Assembly: GCF_021654035.1 (NCBI RefSeq)
Contig: NZ_JAJPDW010000003.1
Location: 124,001-188,000, forward strand
Length of the DNA stretch: 64,000 nucleotides
Direction: 5' to 3'
Source of the DNA: Microbacterium aurantiacum
GTDB lineage: Bacteria; Actinomycetota; Actinomycetes; Actinomycetales; Microbacteriaceae
This document shows positions 19,866 through 28,190 of this stretch, piece by piece (position 1 is the stretch's first letter; every line of letters starts with the position of its first letter). The notes under the pieces are model-generated. The model worked only from the letters and a program-made list of their open reading frames with translations, did not search any database and had not been told where the DNA came from. The position numbers and the translations under genes are program-made.

Positions 19866-20104
19866 CCGATTGCGGTTGCGAGAAGGCGCAGCGCGAGCTG
19901 GAGGAGTTCCTGCGCAACGAAGTGTGCAAGACCCAGCACACCGACATCGCCGAGCACCTGGAGAACTGCCAGGGATGCCGGGACGAGGCGCTGGTGGCGC
20001 GCACGCTGACCGAGGTCGTCGCGCGCGCCTGCAAGGAAGCCGCGCCCGAAGAGCTGCGCGACCAGGTGCTCGAGCGTCTGCGCGCGATCCAGGCGACCCA
20101 CTGA
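19862..20104 (+). CDS. Zinc-binding redox anti-sigma factor (RsrA/RshA type)
   Basis: The 80-residue protein is a ZAS-family anti-sigma factor. His32, Cys36 and Cys39 in HLENCQGC form the H-x3-C-x2-C zinc site; earlier Cys4, Cys6 and Cys22 and a later Cys are available for disulfide formation. In RsrA/RshA, oxidation releases zinc and frees the sigma factor. Its start overlaps the sigH stop by 4 bases, so the two are made in step. The length is slightly short of the usual 90-105 residues but both functional parts are present. Confidence 0.93.
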   Translation: MTDCGCEKAQRELEEFLRNEVCKTQHTDIAEHLENCQGCRDEALVARTLTEVVARACKEAAPEELRDQVLERLRAIQATH

Positions 20105-20109
20105 CGACG

Positions 20110-20144
20110 ACGCCGCCGGCATCCCGAGGGATGACCGGCGGCGT
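20110..20144. terminator. Strong bidirectional terminator between anti-sigma gene and kgd
   Basis: A 10-bp stem (ACGCCGCCGG with its complement) continues, after one bulged A, into a 6-bp stem (CATCCC/GGGATG) with a tiny loop. It starts 6 bases after the anti-sigma stop and 30 bases from the kgd stop on the other strand. Confidence 0.8.
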
Positions 20145-20173
20145 GACGTCCTGCGCGTCGCGTCTGCGACGAC

Positions 20174-23100
20174 TCAGAGGGTGAGAGCCGCCGTCATGAT
20201 CGCGGCCTGCTCGACGGCGTGGACCTTCGGCGAACCGGTCGCCGTCGACGCCGCAGCGGACCGGGACACGACCCGGATGGTGCGGCCGTCGAGCTGCGGC
20301 ACGACATCCAGCGCGATGAACGGCCAGGCCCCCTGGTTCTCGGGCTCGTCCTGGACCCACACGAGCTCGGCGTCCGGGTAGCGCCCAAGCACACCGCGCA
20401 GCTCGTCGATGGGCGCCGGGTAGTACTGCTCCAGGCGCACGAGGGCGATCGCGTCGTTCGGATTCTTCTCGAGCTCGGCCTTGAGGTCCCAGTGGATCTT
20501 GCCGGCGTGCAGGAGCACGCGCTTCACGCCCGAGGCGTCGATCGAACGGCTGTCGTCGATGACCGGCTCGAAACGACCCGACAGGAAGTCCTCGACCGGG
20601 CTGGTCGCTCCGCGCAGACGCAGCATCGCCTTCGGAGTGAAGACCACCAGCGGGCGGCGCGGACGGGCATAGGCCTGTCGCCGCAGGAGGTGGAAGTAGG
20701 ACGCGGGCGTGGACGGCCGCGCGACGGTCATGTTGTCCTGCGCGCACATCTGCAGGTACCGCTCGATCCGTGCGGACGAGTGGTCCGGTCCCTGACCCTC
20801 GTAGCCGTGGGGGAGGAGGAGGACGACGCTCGACTGCTGCGCCCACTTCTGCTCCGCCGACGAGATGAACTCGTCGATCACGGACTGCGCGCCGTTGCCG
20901 AAGTCGCCGAACTGCGCCTCCCACAACACCAGAGCGTCGGCCCGCTCCACCGAGTAGCCGTATTCGAAGGCCATCGCGGCGTACTCGCTCAGGAGCGAGT
21001 CGTAGACCCAGAAGCGCCCCTGGTCTTCGCTGAGGTTGGTCAGCGGGATCCACTCCTGGCCGTTCGCACGGTCGTGGAGCACCGAGTGGCGCTGCACGAA
21101 CGTGCCGCGGCGCGAGTCCTGACCGGCCAGACGCACGTTGGTCTTCTCCAGCAGCAGAGACCCGAAGGCCAGCAGCTCACCGAAGGCCCAGTCGATCGAC
21201 CCGTTGCGGCTCATGTCCGCGCGCTTGTCCAGCAGCTGCTGGAGCTTCGCGTGGACGGTGAAGCCCTCCGGCTTGTTCACGAACGCGTCGCCGATGAGGT
21301 GCACGACCTCGCGGGAGACACCCGTGGACTCGGGCTGGCCGGATGCCGGCTCGACGTCGGCCTCGGCATCCACCACCGGGGAGGAGCCGGTCTCGGCGGC
21401 GTGCGTCTCGGCGAAGGCGACCTCGAGACGGTTCTGGAAGTCGCGCTTGGCCTGCTCGTACTCTTCTTCCGTGATGTCTCCGCGACCCACGAGGGCCTCG
21501 GTGTACAGGCGCCGGACCGAGCGCTTCGCCTCGATGAGGTTCGTCATCAGGGGCTGGGTCATCGAGGGGTCGTCACCCTCGTTGTGACCGCGGCGGCGGT
21601 AGCAGACCAAGTCGATGACGACGTCGCGGTGGAACTCCTCGCGGTACGCGAAAGCCAGCTGCGCGACGCGCGTGACGGCCTCGGGGTCATCACCGTTGAC
21701 GTGCAGGATCGGCGCCTGGATCGTCTTGGCGACGTCGGTGGCGTACACCGAGCTCCGGGCATCCTGCGGGGTGGTGGTGAAGCCGACCTGGTTGTTGACC
21801 ACCACGTGGACCGTTCCGCCCGTACGGTAGCCGCGCAGCTGCGACATCTGGAGGGTCTCCACGACCACGCCCTGGCCGGCGAAGGCCGCGTCGCCGTGCA
21901 CCAGGATCGGCAACCACGAGAAGGTGCCGATGGGCTTGCGGTCCTGCTTGGCGCGGACGATGCCCTCGAGCACGCCGTCGACGGTCTCGAGGTGGGAGGG
22001 GTTCGCGGCGAGGTAGACCGGGAGCTCGGCGCCGTCGTCGGCGGAGAAGGTCCCCTCGGTGCCGAGGTGGTACTTCACGTCGCCGGACCCGCTCTTGGAT
22101 CCGATCGCCACCTGGCCCTCGAACTCGCGGAAGACCTGACCGTACGTCTTCCCCGCGATGTTCGTCAGCACGTTCAGGCGTCCGCGGTGGGCCATGCCGA
22201 TGGCGGCCCCGTCGAGCCCCGCCTGCGCGGCGCCCTGGAGGATCTCATCGAGCAGGGGGATGAGCGATTCGCCGCCCTCGAGGCTGAAGCGCTTCTGGCC
22301 GACGTACTTCGTCTGCAGGAACGTCTCGAACGCCTCGGCCTGGTTGAGCTTGTCGAGGATCCGCAGCTGCTCGTCGTGCGTGGGCTTCTGGTACTTCTGC
22401 TCGACGTTGCGCTGGAACCACGCGCGCTGCTCGGGGTCCTGGATGTGCATGTACTCGAGGCCGATGGTGCGGCAGTACGAGTCGCGGAGGACGCCCAGGA
22501 TGTCGCGCAGCTTCAGCTGGCGCTTGCCGCCGAAACCGCCCGTGACGAACTCGCGGTCGAGGTCCCAGAAGGTGAGTCCGTGGTTCTCGATCTCGAGGTC
22601 GGGGTGGGTGCGCTGAACGTACTCGAGCGGATCGATGTCCGCCATGAGGTGCCCGCGGACACGGAAGGAGTTGATGAGCTCCTGCACGCGCGAGGTCTTG
22701 TCGACGCGCTCGGCGAGGTCGACGTTGATGTCGTTCGCCCAGTGGATCGGTGCGTAGGGAATGCGCAGCTCGGCGAAGATCGCCTCGTAGAAGCCGCGCT
22801 GGCCGATGAGCAGCTCGTGCACCTTCTTGAGGAACTCGCCGGAACCGGCGCCCTGGATCACGCGGTGGTCGTAGGTGGAGGTCAGCGTGATCGTCTTGCC
22901 GATCGCCAGTTCGCTGAGCGTCTTCTCGCTCGCCCCCTGGAACTCGGCCGGGTACTCCAGCGCTCCGGCGCCGACGATGCAGCCCTGCCCCTTCATCAGG
23001 CGCGGCACCGAGTGCACGGTGCCGATGCCGCCGGGGTTCGTGAGGGAGATCGTGGTGCCCTGGAAGTCCGCCGCCGTCAGCTTGTTCTTGCGGGCGCGCG

Positions 23101-23893
23101 TGACGAGGTCCTCGTAGGTGCTGAGGTACTCGGCGAAGGTCAGCTGGTCGGCGCGCTTGATGCTCGGGACGAGCAGGGCGCGGGTGCCGTCGGGACGGGG
23201 CAGGTCGATGGCGATGCCGAGGTTCACATGCGCCGGTGCGACGACCGACGGCTTGCCGTCGACCTCGGCGTAGAAGACGTTCTGGCTCGGGAAATCCTTG
23301 AGCGCCTGGATGATCGCCCAGCCGATGAGGTGGGTGAAGCTCACCTTGCCGCCGCGCGTGCGCGACATGTGGTTGTTGATCACGATCCGGTTGTCGATCA
23401 TGAGCTTCGCCGGCACCGTCCGCACGCTCGTCGCCGTGGGGACGGTGAGGGACTCGTCCATGTTGGCGGCCAGCGCCTTCGGCATCCCCTTCAGGACCGT
23501 CACCTGGTCCTCGGCCTGCTCGCTCGCCTCGGCCGGCGCGGCGGCGGGTGCCTGGGCGGGGATCGGCTGGGGCGACGCGGGGCGCGCCGTGGTGCGCGCG
23601 ACGGGCTGCGACCCGGACCCGACGGTCGGAATCGCCGCAGTCACCGGCTTCGGCTCCGTCGGCGACGGGGGAGCGGCCTCGGTGACCGAGGCGGTGGGAG
23701 CGGCAGGGGCCGCCGGTGTCGCCGACGTCCCGGGGCCGTCCACCGGCGTGTAGGACTCGAGGATAGGCCACCAGGCCTTGTCGACGGAGTTCGGATCGAC
23801 GCGGTACTGCTCGTACAGCTCGTCGACGAGCCATTCGTTGGCTCCGAACTCTCCTTCGTTCGAAACTCCAAGGCCCGTCACCTGGCTCGACAC
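20174..23893 (-). CDS. kgd: Multifunctional 2-oxoglutarate decarboxylase/dehydrogenase E1-E2 protein
   Basis: The 1239-residue actinobacterial fusion carries both E2-like and E1 chemistry of 2-oxoglutarate dehydrogenase. It begins with the E1-type segment EFGANEWLVDELYEQYRVDPNSVDKAWW. An Ala/Pro/Thr-rich linker (about 50-115) follows. Then comes an E2 acyltransferase domain with catalytic TYDHRVIQGAGSGEFL, and the thiamine-diphosphate E1 domain (GMAHRGRLNVL, VHGDAAFAGQGVV, GGTVHVVVNNQVGFTT, RRRGHNEGDDPSMTQP, LLLPHGYEGQGPDHSSAR). It feeds the TCA cycle and in relatives is restrained by the FHA protein GarA. The GTG start gives the family N-terminus. Confidence 0.97.
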   Translation of the reverse strand: MSSQVTGLGVSNEGEFGANEWLVDELYEQYRVDPNSVDKAWWPILESYTPVDGPGTSATPAAPAAPTASVTEAAPPSPTEPKPVTAAIPTVGSGSQPVARTTARPASPQPIPAQAPAAAPAEASEQAEDQVTVLKGMPKALAANMDESLTVPTATSVRTVPAKLMIDNRIVINNHMSRTRGGKVSFTHLIGWAIIQALKDFPSQNVFYAEVDGKPSVVAPAHVNLGIAIDLPRPDGTRALLVPSIKRADQLTFAEYLSTYEDLVTRARKNKLTAADFQGTTISLTNPGGIGTVHSVPRLMKGQGCIVGAGALEYPAEFQGASEKTLSELAIGKTITLTSTYDHRVIQGAGSGEFLKKVHELLIGQRGFYEAIFAELRIPYAPIHWANDINVDLAERVDKTSRVQELINSFRVRGHLMADIDPLEYVQRTHPDLEIENHGLTFWDLDREFVTGGFGGKRQLKLRDILGVLRDSYCRTIGLEYMHIQDPEQRAWFQRNVEQKYQKPTHDEQLRILDKLNQAEAFETFLQTKYVGQKRFSLEGGESLIPLLDEILQGAAQAGLDGAAIGMAHRGRLNVLTNIAGKTYGQVFREFEGQVAIGSKSGSGDVKYHLGTEGTFSADDGAELPVYLAANPSHLETVDGVLEGIVRAKQDRKPIGTFSWLPILVHGDAAFAGQGVVVETLQMSQLRGYRTGGTVHVVVNNQVGFTTTPQDARSSVYATDVAKTIQAPILHVNGDDPEAVTRVAQLAFAYREEFHRDVVIDLVCYRRRGHNEGDDPSMTQPLMTNLIEAKRSVRRLYTEALVGRGDITEEEYEQAKRDFQNRLEVAFAETHAAETGSSPVVDAEADVEPASGQPESTGVSREVVHLIGDAFVNKPEGFTVHAKLQQLLDKRADMSRNGSIDWAFGELLAFGSLLLEKTNVRLAGQDSRRGTFVQRHSVLHDRANGQEWIPLTNLSEDQGRFWVYDSLLSEYAAMAFEYGYSVERADALVLWEAQFGDFGNGAQSVIDEFISSAEQKWAQQSSVVLLLPHGYEGQGPDHSSARIERYLQMCAQDNMTVARPSTPASYFHLLRRQAYARPRRPLVVFTPKAMLRLRGATSPVEDFLSGRFEPVIDDSRSIDASGVKRVLLHAGKIHWDLKAELEKNPNDAIALVRLEQYYPAPIDELRGVLGRYPDAELVWVQDEPENQGAWPFIALDVVPQLDGRTIRVVSRSAAASTATGSPKVHAVEQAAIMTAALTL

Positions 23894-23969
23894 GCTGGAT
23901 CGCCTGCTTTCATCGATGAATGTCCGTGGGTCGCGGGGGCGCGGACGCGCTCACGCGCACGACCTGACA

Positions 23970-23975
23970 AGCCTA
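23970..23975 (-). promoter_or_regulatory. -10 box (TAGGCT) for kgd with a leader of about 70 bases
   Basis: TAGGCT on the minus strand is the only good -10 candidate upstream of kgd; the GTG start is 77 bases downstream, so kgd appears leadered, without a strong Shine-Dalgarno. Confidence 0.4.
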
Positions 23976-24059
23976 ACCCCATCCGGGCACGGCGTTCGGG
24001 GCGGAGGGGCCCTCATCAAGGATAAGAATCCGCAGAATCACCCGCACAGGCAGGGTCAC

Positions 24060-24065
24060 TACTCT
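24060..24065 (+). promoter_or_regulatory. -10 box (TACTCT) of guaB1
   Basis: TACTCT ends 8 bases before the ATG at 24074 and favours that start over a TTG nine bases earlier, which would overlap the box. Confidence 0.45.
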
Positions 24066-24073
24066 TGGGCGCC

Positions 24074-25540
24074 ATGGAGTTCTACGGAGCGCAGCCCGAC
24101 GTCGATCTGACCTACTCCGACGTGTTCCTCGTCCCGCGCCGTTCGGCGGTGAGCAGCAGGCTGGATGTGGACCTGTCGCCCCGGGACGGCACGAGCGCCA
24201 CGATCCCGCTCGTCTCGGCGAACATGAACTCCGTCACGGGCGCGCGACTGGCCGCCACCCTCGCCCGCCGCGGAGGGCTCGGCGTCCTGCCGCAGGACAT
24301 GCCCCTGCAGGAGCTGGATGCCGCGATCCGGTGGGTCAAGAGCCAGCCGGTGCGCTGGGACACCCCGCTCGTCCTGCCGCCGGAGGCGACCGTCGCCGAT
24401 GCGGCACGTCTGCTTCCGGCCACCCCCGGCCACGGGATCGTGGTGGCCCCCTCCGCGGAGACGCCGGATGCCGGCATCCCGCACGATCGGATCCTCGGGG
24501 TCGTGCCCGCCGAGCGCCTCGGCACCGCGCTGGCGGATGCGCGCCTCGGAGACCTCGTCCGCCGGCATGCGATGTCGATCGAGGCGGAGGACATCGGCTC
24601 GCCCCGCGACGCCTTCGACGTGCTCGTCGCCGCGGGGGCGGCGACGGTCTGCGTGACGGAACGCGGCCACCTCGTGGGGACGCTCTCGCCGCGGACCGCG
24701 CTGCGCGCGACGCTCTACCGCCCCGCGGTCGACGCCGACGGGCGCCTGATCGTGGCGGCCGCGGTCGGCATCAACGGCGACGTGGCCGCGAAGGCGCGAG
24801 CCCTCGTGGCCGCCGGCGTGGACGTCCTCGTCATCGACACCGCGCACGGGCATCAGGAAGGGATGCTGCGGGCGCTGCAGACCGTGTCGGGTCTCGGTCT
24901 CGGTGTCCCGATCGCCGCCGGCAACGTCGTCACTGCGGACGGTGTCGCCGACCTCGTCGACGCCGGCGCCGGAATCCTGAAGGTCGGGGTCGGACCCGGC
25001 GCGATGTGCACCACGCGCATGATGACGGCCGTCGGCCGGCCGCAGTTCTCCGCCGTCCTCGAGACGGCCGAAGCCGCGCGCGAGCGTGGCGCGCACGTGT
25101 GGGCGGACGGGGGCGTGCGCTACCCGAGGGACGTCGCGCTGGCGCTCGCGGCGGGAGCGGCATCCGTCATGATCGGCTCGTGGTTCGCCGGCACGATCGA
25201 GGCGCCGGGGGAGGTGCGCACCGACGCCGACGGACGCGCGTACAAGGAATCGTGGGGCATGGCTTCGACGAAGGCGGTGCACGAGCGCTTCGGACGGCTC
25301 GACCCGTACGAGCTCGCGCGCAAGGAGCTCTTCGCCGAGGGGATCTCGTCCTCGCGCATCTACATCGACCCGCTGCGGCCGAGCCTGGAAGATCTGCTGG
25401 ACATGATCACCTCCGGCGTCCGCTCGTCGTTCACCTACGCGGGTGCGGCCACGGTGCCCGAGTTCCACGCGCGGGCACGTGTCGGCCTGCAATCCGCGGC
25501 CGGATACGAAGAGGGCAAGGCCCTGCCGGTCAGCTGGTAG
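24074..25540 (+). CDS. guaB1: GuaB1-family GMP reductase (IMP dehydrogenase-related, with CBS pair)
   Basis: The 488-residue TIM-barrel enzyme belongs to the GuaB1 group. Studied mycobacterial members reduce GMP to IMP, in spite of an IMP-dehydrogenase-like layout. Visible parts are the N-terminal barrel start LTYSDVFLVPRRSAV, PLVSANMNSVTG, a CBS-domain pair inserted at about residues 95-210, the nucleotide Asp in VLVIDTAHGHQEG, and the catalytic loop GVGPGAMCTTRMMTAVG with Cys. A second IMPDH region reads WADGGVRYPRDVALALAAGAASVMIGSWFAG. It therefore returns guanine nucleotides to the purine pool. The two CorC genes follow on the same strand, as in M. tuberculosis. Confidence 0.92.
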   Translation: MEFYGAQPDVDLTYSDVFLVPRRSAVSSRLDVDLSPRDGTSATIPLVSANMNSVTGARLAATLARRGGLGVLPQDMPLQELDAAIRWVKSQPVRWDTPLVLPPEATVADAARLLPATPGHGIVVAPSAETPDAGIPHDRILGVVPAERLGTALADARLGDLVRRHAMSIEAEDIGSPRDAFDVLVAAGAATVCVTERGHLVGTLSPRTALRATLYRPAVDADGRLIVAAAVGINGDVAAKARALVAAGVDVLVIDTAHGHQEGMLRALQTVSGLGLGVPIAAGNVVTADGVADLVDAGAGILKVGVGPGAMCTTRMMTAVGRPQFSAVLETAEAARERGAHVWADGGVRYPRDVALALAAGAASVMIGSWFAGTIEAPGEVRTDADGRAYKESWGMASTKAVHERFGRLDPYELARKELFAEGISSSRIYIDPLRPSLEDLLDMITSGVRSSFTYAGAATVPEFHARARVGLQSAAGYEEGKALPVSW

Positions 25541-25541
25541 G

Positions 25542-25574
25542 CGCGCGGGCGGGCACGGTGCCCGCGTCCGCGCG
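25542..25574 (+). terminator. Hairpin downstream of guaB1
   Basis: GCGGGCAC-G-GTGCCCGC (25549-25565) is extended by CGCGCG arms (25542-25547 and 25569-25574). It begins immediately after the guaB1 stop and should separate guaB1 from the corC transcript. Confidence 0.6.
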
Positions 25575-25579
25575 TGCGC

Positions 25580-25660
25580 AACTCCTCCGATCCGCGCGCC
25601 GCGGGGCCGGTCCGCCGGTTCCGGGCCGTTTCGGGGGCGGGGAGGAGGAGTTCGGCCCGG
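25580..25660 (+). other. Region of two overlapping, mutually exclusive inverted repeats
   Basis: AACTCCTCC (25580-25588) pairs with GGAGGAGTT (25644-25652), and CCGGGCCG (25621-25628) pairs with CGGCCCGG (25653-25660). The pairs cross, so they could form a pseudoknot or two alternative folds. The apparent -10 box at 25695 lies downstream, so the region would be transcribed only from guaB1 or an unseen upstream promoter. Confidence 0.4.
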
Positions 25661-25694
25661 GGCGCCGGGGCGACATCCGTTCGGCGGCGTCCCG

Positions 25695-25700
25695 TACACT
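25695..25700 (+). promoter_or_regulatory. -10 box (TACACT) of the uORF-corC transcript
   Basis: TACACT ends 8 bases before the ATG at 25709, the same geometry as the leaderless genes in this window. It therefore marks the small frame, not corC, as the first thing translated. Confidence 0.5.
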
Positions 25701-25708
25701 TCTGCTCC

Positions 25709-25780
25709 ATGGACGACCCTCCTAGTTGCAGACCCGTGCCCCACCGCTCCGCCTCCCCGAACGAGGGAGGTGACGTGTGA
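25709..25780 (+). CDS. Putative leaderless 23-residue leader peptide of the corC/hlyC operon
   Basis: A 24-codon frame starts with ATG right behind a -10 box and encodes MDDPPSCRPVPHR, then a Ser/Ala/Pro, Asn-Glu-Gly-Gly and Asp-Val end. Its TGA stop (25778-25780) shares a base with the corC ATG (25780), giving TGATG coupling. Codons CCT CCT AGT TGC AGA near its start are rare in this genome. A hairpin (25752-25757 with 25765-25770) covers the corC ribosome binding site, so a ribosome finishing this frame would open it. An N-terminal acidic-plus-Pro stretch is known to destabilise ribosomes at low Mg2+ in enterobacteria. No protein evidence exists here. Confidence 0.55.
   Translation: MDDPPSCRPVPHRSASPNEGGDV
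25752..25770 (+). promoter_or_regulatory. Hairpin sequestering the corC Shine-Dalgarno
   Basis: CCTCCC (25752-25757) pairs with GGGAGG (25765-25770), the ribosome binding site of the corC gene. A second CCTCC at 25718-25722 could compete for the same bases. Confidence 0.5.
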
Positions 25781-27129
25781 TGGATTACGTCATGTTGGGC
25801 GTGGGGCTGCTGCTCACCATCGGGACAGGACTGTTCGTCGCCAGCGAATTCGCGCTGGTCAACCTCGACCGCGCCGACCTCGAGGCCCGCCGCGAGGCGG
25901 GGGAGACCCGGCTGTCGCTGACCATCAGCGCGCTGCGGATCACCTCGACGCATCTCTCGAGCGCACAGCTGGGCATCACCCTGACCACGCTCCTCACCGG
26001 TTACACGATGGAGCCGGCCATCTCCAACCTTCTGCGCCCGGTCTTCACCGCGTGGGGGATGCCGGAGGCACTCGTCTCGCCCGTCGCGGTGGTCGTGGCC
26101 ATCAGCGTCGCCACGATCTTCTCGATGATCATCGGCGAGCTCGTCCCGAAGAACTTCGCCCTCGCGGTGCCGCGTCAGACCGCCAAACTCGTCATCCCCT
26201 TCCAGGTCGCGTTCACGACCGTGTTCCGTCCCGCGATCCGGATGCTGAACGGCAGCGCCAACGGCGTGCTCCGCGCCCTGGGTGTGGAGCCGAAGGAAGA
26301 GCTGTCGGGTGCACGCACCGCCGAAGAGCTGTCCAGCCTCGTGCGCCGCTCGGCCAGCGCCGGCGTCCTGGAGAAGGACACCGCGTCGCTCCTGGACCGC
26401 AGTCTCCGCTTCTCGCGGCTGACCGCCGCCGACGTGATGACCCCGCGCCCGAGCATCCACGCCGTGGCGGCCGGCGACTCCGCGGAGGATGTCGTCCAGC
26501 TCGCCCGCCGGACCGGACACAGCCGCTTCCCGGTCTACGACGACTCGATGGACGACATCACCGGCATCGTGCACCTCAAGGCGGCGATCGGCGTCCCGCG
26601 CGATCGGCGCGCCGACGTGCCCGCCGCGGCGCTGTCGACCGAGCCGCTGCGCGTCCCCGAAGCGGTTCACCTCGACGCCCTGGTCGCCGAGCTCCGCGCC
26701 CGCGGCTACCAGATGGCCGTCGTCGTCGACGAGTACGGGGGAACGGCGGGCGTCGTCACGCTCGAGGACCTCGTCGAGGAGATCGTCGGCGAGGTCCTGG
26801 ACGAACACGACCGTCGCCGTGCGGGCGTCGTCCGCAGCGGCGATTCGATCCTCCTCCCCGGTGACCTCCGACCCGACGAGGTGCGCGACCGCACCGGCAT
26901 CCTGATCCCCGAGGGCGAGGTCTACGACACCGTGGGCGGCTACATCATGAGCGTCCTGGAGCGCATCCCCGCCGTCGGCGATCGGGTCTCGATCGACGAC
27001 GGACAGCTCGAAGTCCACCGGATGGACGGACGCCGCGTGGACCGGGTCCGGTTCACGCCTTCGCCGGTTCCCCTCGCCGCGCCCGGCAGTCCGCGCGCGG
27101 CCGAGTCGAAGGCGGGTGAGCGTCGATGA
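25780..27129 (+). CDS. CorC/HlyC (CNNM-type) membrane protein with CBS pair, first copy
   Basis: The 449-residue protein has the standard three parts. The DUF21/CNNM transmembrane domain (about 1-185) contains [20 protein letters not shown] and [22 protein letters not shown] plus [15 protein letters not shown]. The CBS pair (about 205-335) contains [32 protein letters not shown] and [33 protein letters not shown] CorC_HlyC C-terminal domain follows (about 345-430). Family members export Mg2+ or Co2+ in exchange for Na+. The ATG at 25780 is favoured over the GTG at 25777 by spacing to GGGAGG. The next gene overlaps by 4 bases. Confidence 0.93.
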   Translation: MDYVMLGVGLLLTIGTGLFVASEFALVNLDRADLEARREAGETRLSLTISALRITSTHLSSAQLGITLTTLLTGYTMEPAISNLLRPVFTAWGMPEALVSPVAVVVAISVATIFSMIIGELVPKNFALAVPRQTAKLVIPFQVAFTTVFRPAIRMLNGSANGVLRALGVEPKEELSGARTAEELSSLVRRSASAGVLEKDTASLLDRSLRFSRLTAADVMTPRPSIHAVAAGDSAEDVVQLARRTGHSRFPVYDDSMDDITGIVHLKAAIGVPRDRRADVPAAALSTEPLRVPEAVHLDALVAELRARGYQMAVVVDEYGGTAGVVTLEDLVEEIVGEVLDEHDRRRAGVVRSGDSILLPGDLRPDEVRDRTGILIPEGEVYDTVGGYIMSVLERIPAVGDRVSIDDGQLEVHRMDGRRVDRVRFTPSPVPLAAPGSPRAAESKAGERR

Positions 27130-28184
27130 ACGATTGGGCGGGACTCGCCTGGCTGGTCGTGCTGCTCGCGGCCAACGCCTTCTTCGTCGGCGCCGAGTTC
27201 GCCGTCATCTCCGCGCGGCGCTCCCAGATCGAGCCGCTCGCGGAGAAGGGCTCGCGCGCGGCGAAGACCGCGCTGTACGCCATGGAGCACGCGACGCTGA
27301 TGCTCGCGACCAGTCAGCTCGGCATCACGATCTGCTCGCTGCTGATCCTGAACGTGTCCGAGCCCGCGATCCACCATCTCCTCGCCGAGCCGCTCGGTCT
27401 CACGGGCCTGCCGGAGGCGCTCGTGGACACCATCGGGTTCGTCATGGCTCTGCTCATCGTGTCCTACCTGCACGTCGTCTTCGGTGAGATGGTTCCGAAG
27501 AACCTCGCCTTCAGCGTCCCCGATCGCGCCGTGCTGATGCTCGCACCCCCGCTCGTGTGGGTGTCGAAGCTGTTCCACCCGGTCATCGTCACGCTGAACT
27601 GGATCGCGAACCACATCGTGCGCCTGGCGAAGGTCGAACCGAAGGACGAGGCCGCGTCGACGTTCACCCTGGAAGAGGTCGCCACGATCGTCAACCAGTC
27701 CCGCATCGAGGGCGTCCTCGACGACGCCGCGGGCACGGTGGCGGCGGTGATGGAGTTCACCGACAAGAAAGCCGCCGACATCGCCGTGCCGATGAGCGAT
27801 CTGGTGACCCTCCCGCAGCGGACGACCCCGGTCGAGATCGAGCGGGCCGTCGCGAAGCACGGCTTCTCGCGTTACGTGATCATCGACGACGACGGCCTCC
27901 CCGTCGGATACGTCCACCTGAAGGACGTGCTGCGCGCGGCGGAGGATCCGGACCTGGTCGCCGACGTCGCCCGGCCCATTCCGAGCAAGCGGATCCACCA
28001 CATGGTGCCGGTGCTGGAGACGACCGATCTCGAGGATGCCCTGGCGGTCATGCGCCGCGCGGGACGCCACCTCGCGCAGGTCCGCGACGCCGACGGCGCC
28101 ACCACGGCGGTGCTCTTCCTCGAGGACGTGATCGAGGAGCTCATCGGCGAGGTTCAGGATGCCACGCGGCGGGGAGTGCGGTGA
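27126..28184 (+). CDS. CorC/HlyC (CNNM-type) membrane protein, second copy without the C-terminal domain
   Basis: The 352-residue paralogue has the DUF21 membrane domain (NAFFVGAEFAVISARRSQIEPLAEKG; TSQLGITICSLLILNVSEPAI; VFGEMVPKNLAFSVP) and a CBS pair (ADIAVPMSDLVTLPQ, DDGLPVGYVHLKDV, DGATTAVLFLEDVIEELIGEVQDA), but stops before the CorC_HlyC domain of its partner. It starts inside the preceding stop (ATGA). Tandem long and short copies are usual in actinobacteria (Rv1842c/Rv1841c), so a heterodimer is plausible, since CNNM proteins act as dimers. That pairing is inference. Confidence 0.92.
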   Translation: MNDWAGLAWLVVLLAANAFFVGAEFAVISARRSQIEPLAEKGSRAAKTALYAMEHATLMLATSQLGITICSLLILNVSEPAIHHLLAEPLGLTGLPEALVDTIGFVMALLIVSYLHVVFGEMVPKNLAFSVPDRAVLMLAPPLVWVSKLFHPVIVTLNWIANHIVRLAKVEPKDEAASTFTLEEVATIVNQSRIEGVLDDAAGTVAAVMEFTDKKAADIAVPMSDLVTLPQRTTPVEIERAVAKHGFSRYVIIDDDGLPVGYVHLKDVLRAAEDPDLVADVARPIPSKRIHHMVPVLETTDLEDALAVMRRAGRHLAQVRDADGATTAVLFLEDVIEELIGEVQDATRRGVR

Positions 28185-28190
28185 CCTGAC

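Noticed and set aside
20219..24025. Very long open frame antisense to kgd, and similar long frames opposite secA and other genes
   Set aside because: They arise from GC-rich codon structure on the other strand, carry Arg/Ala/Gly-rich low-complexity translations and no motifs, and sit opposite proteins with intact catalytic motifs.
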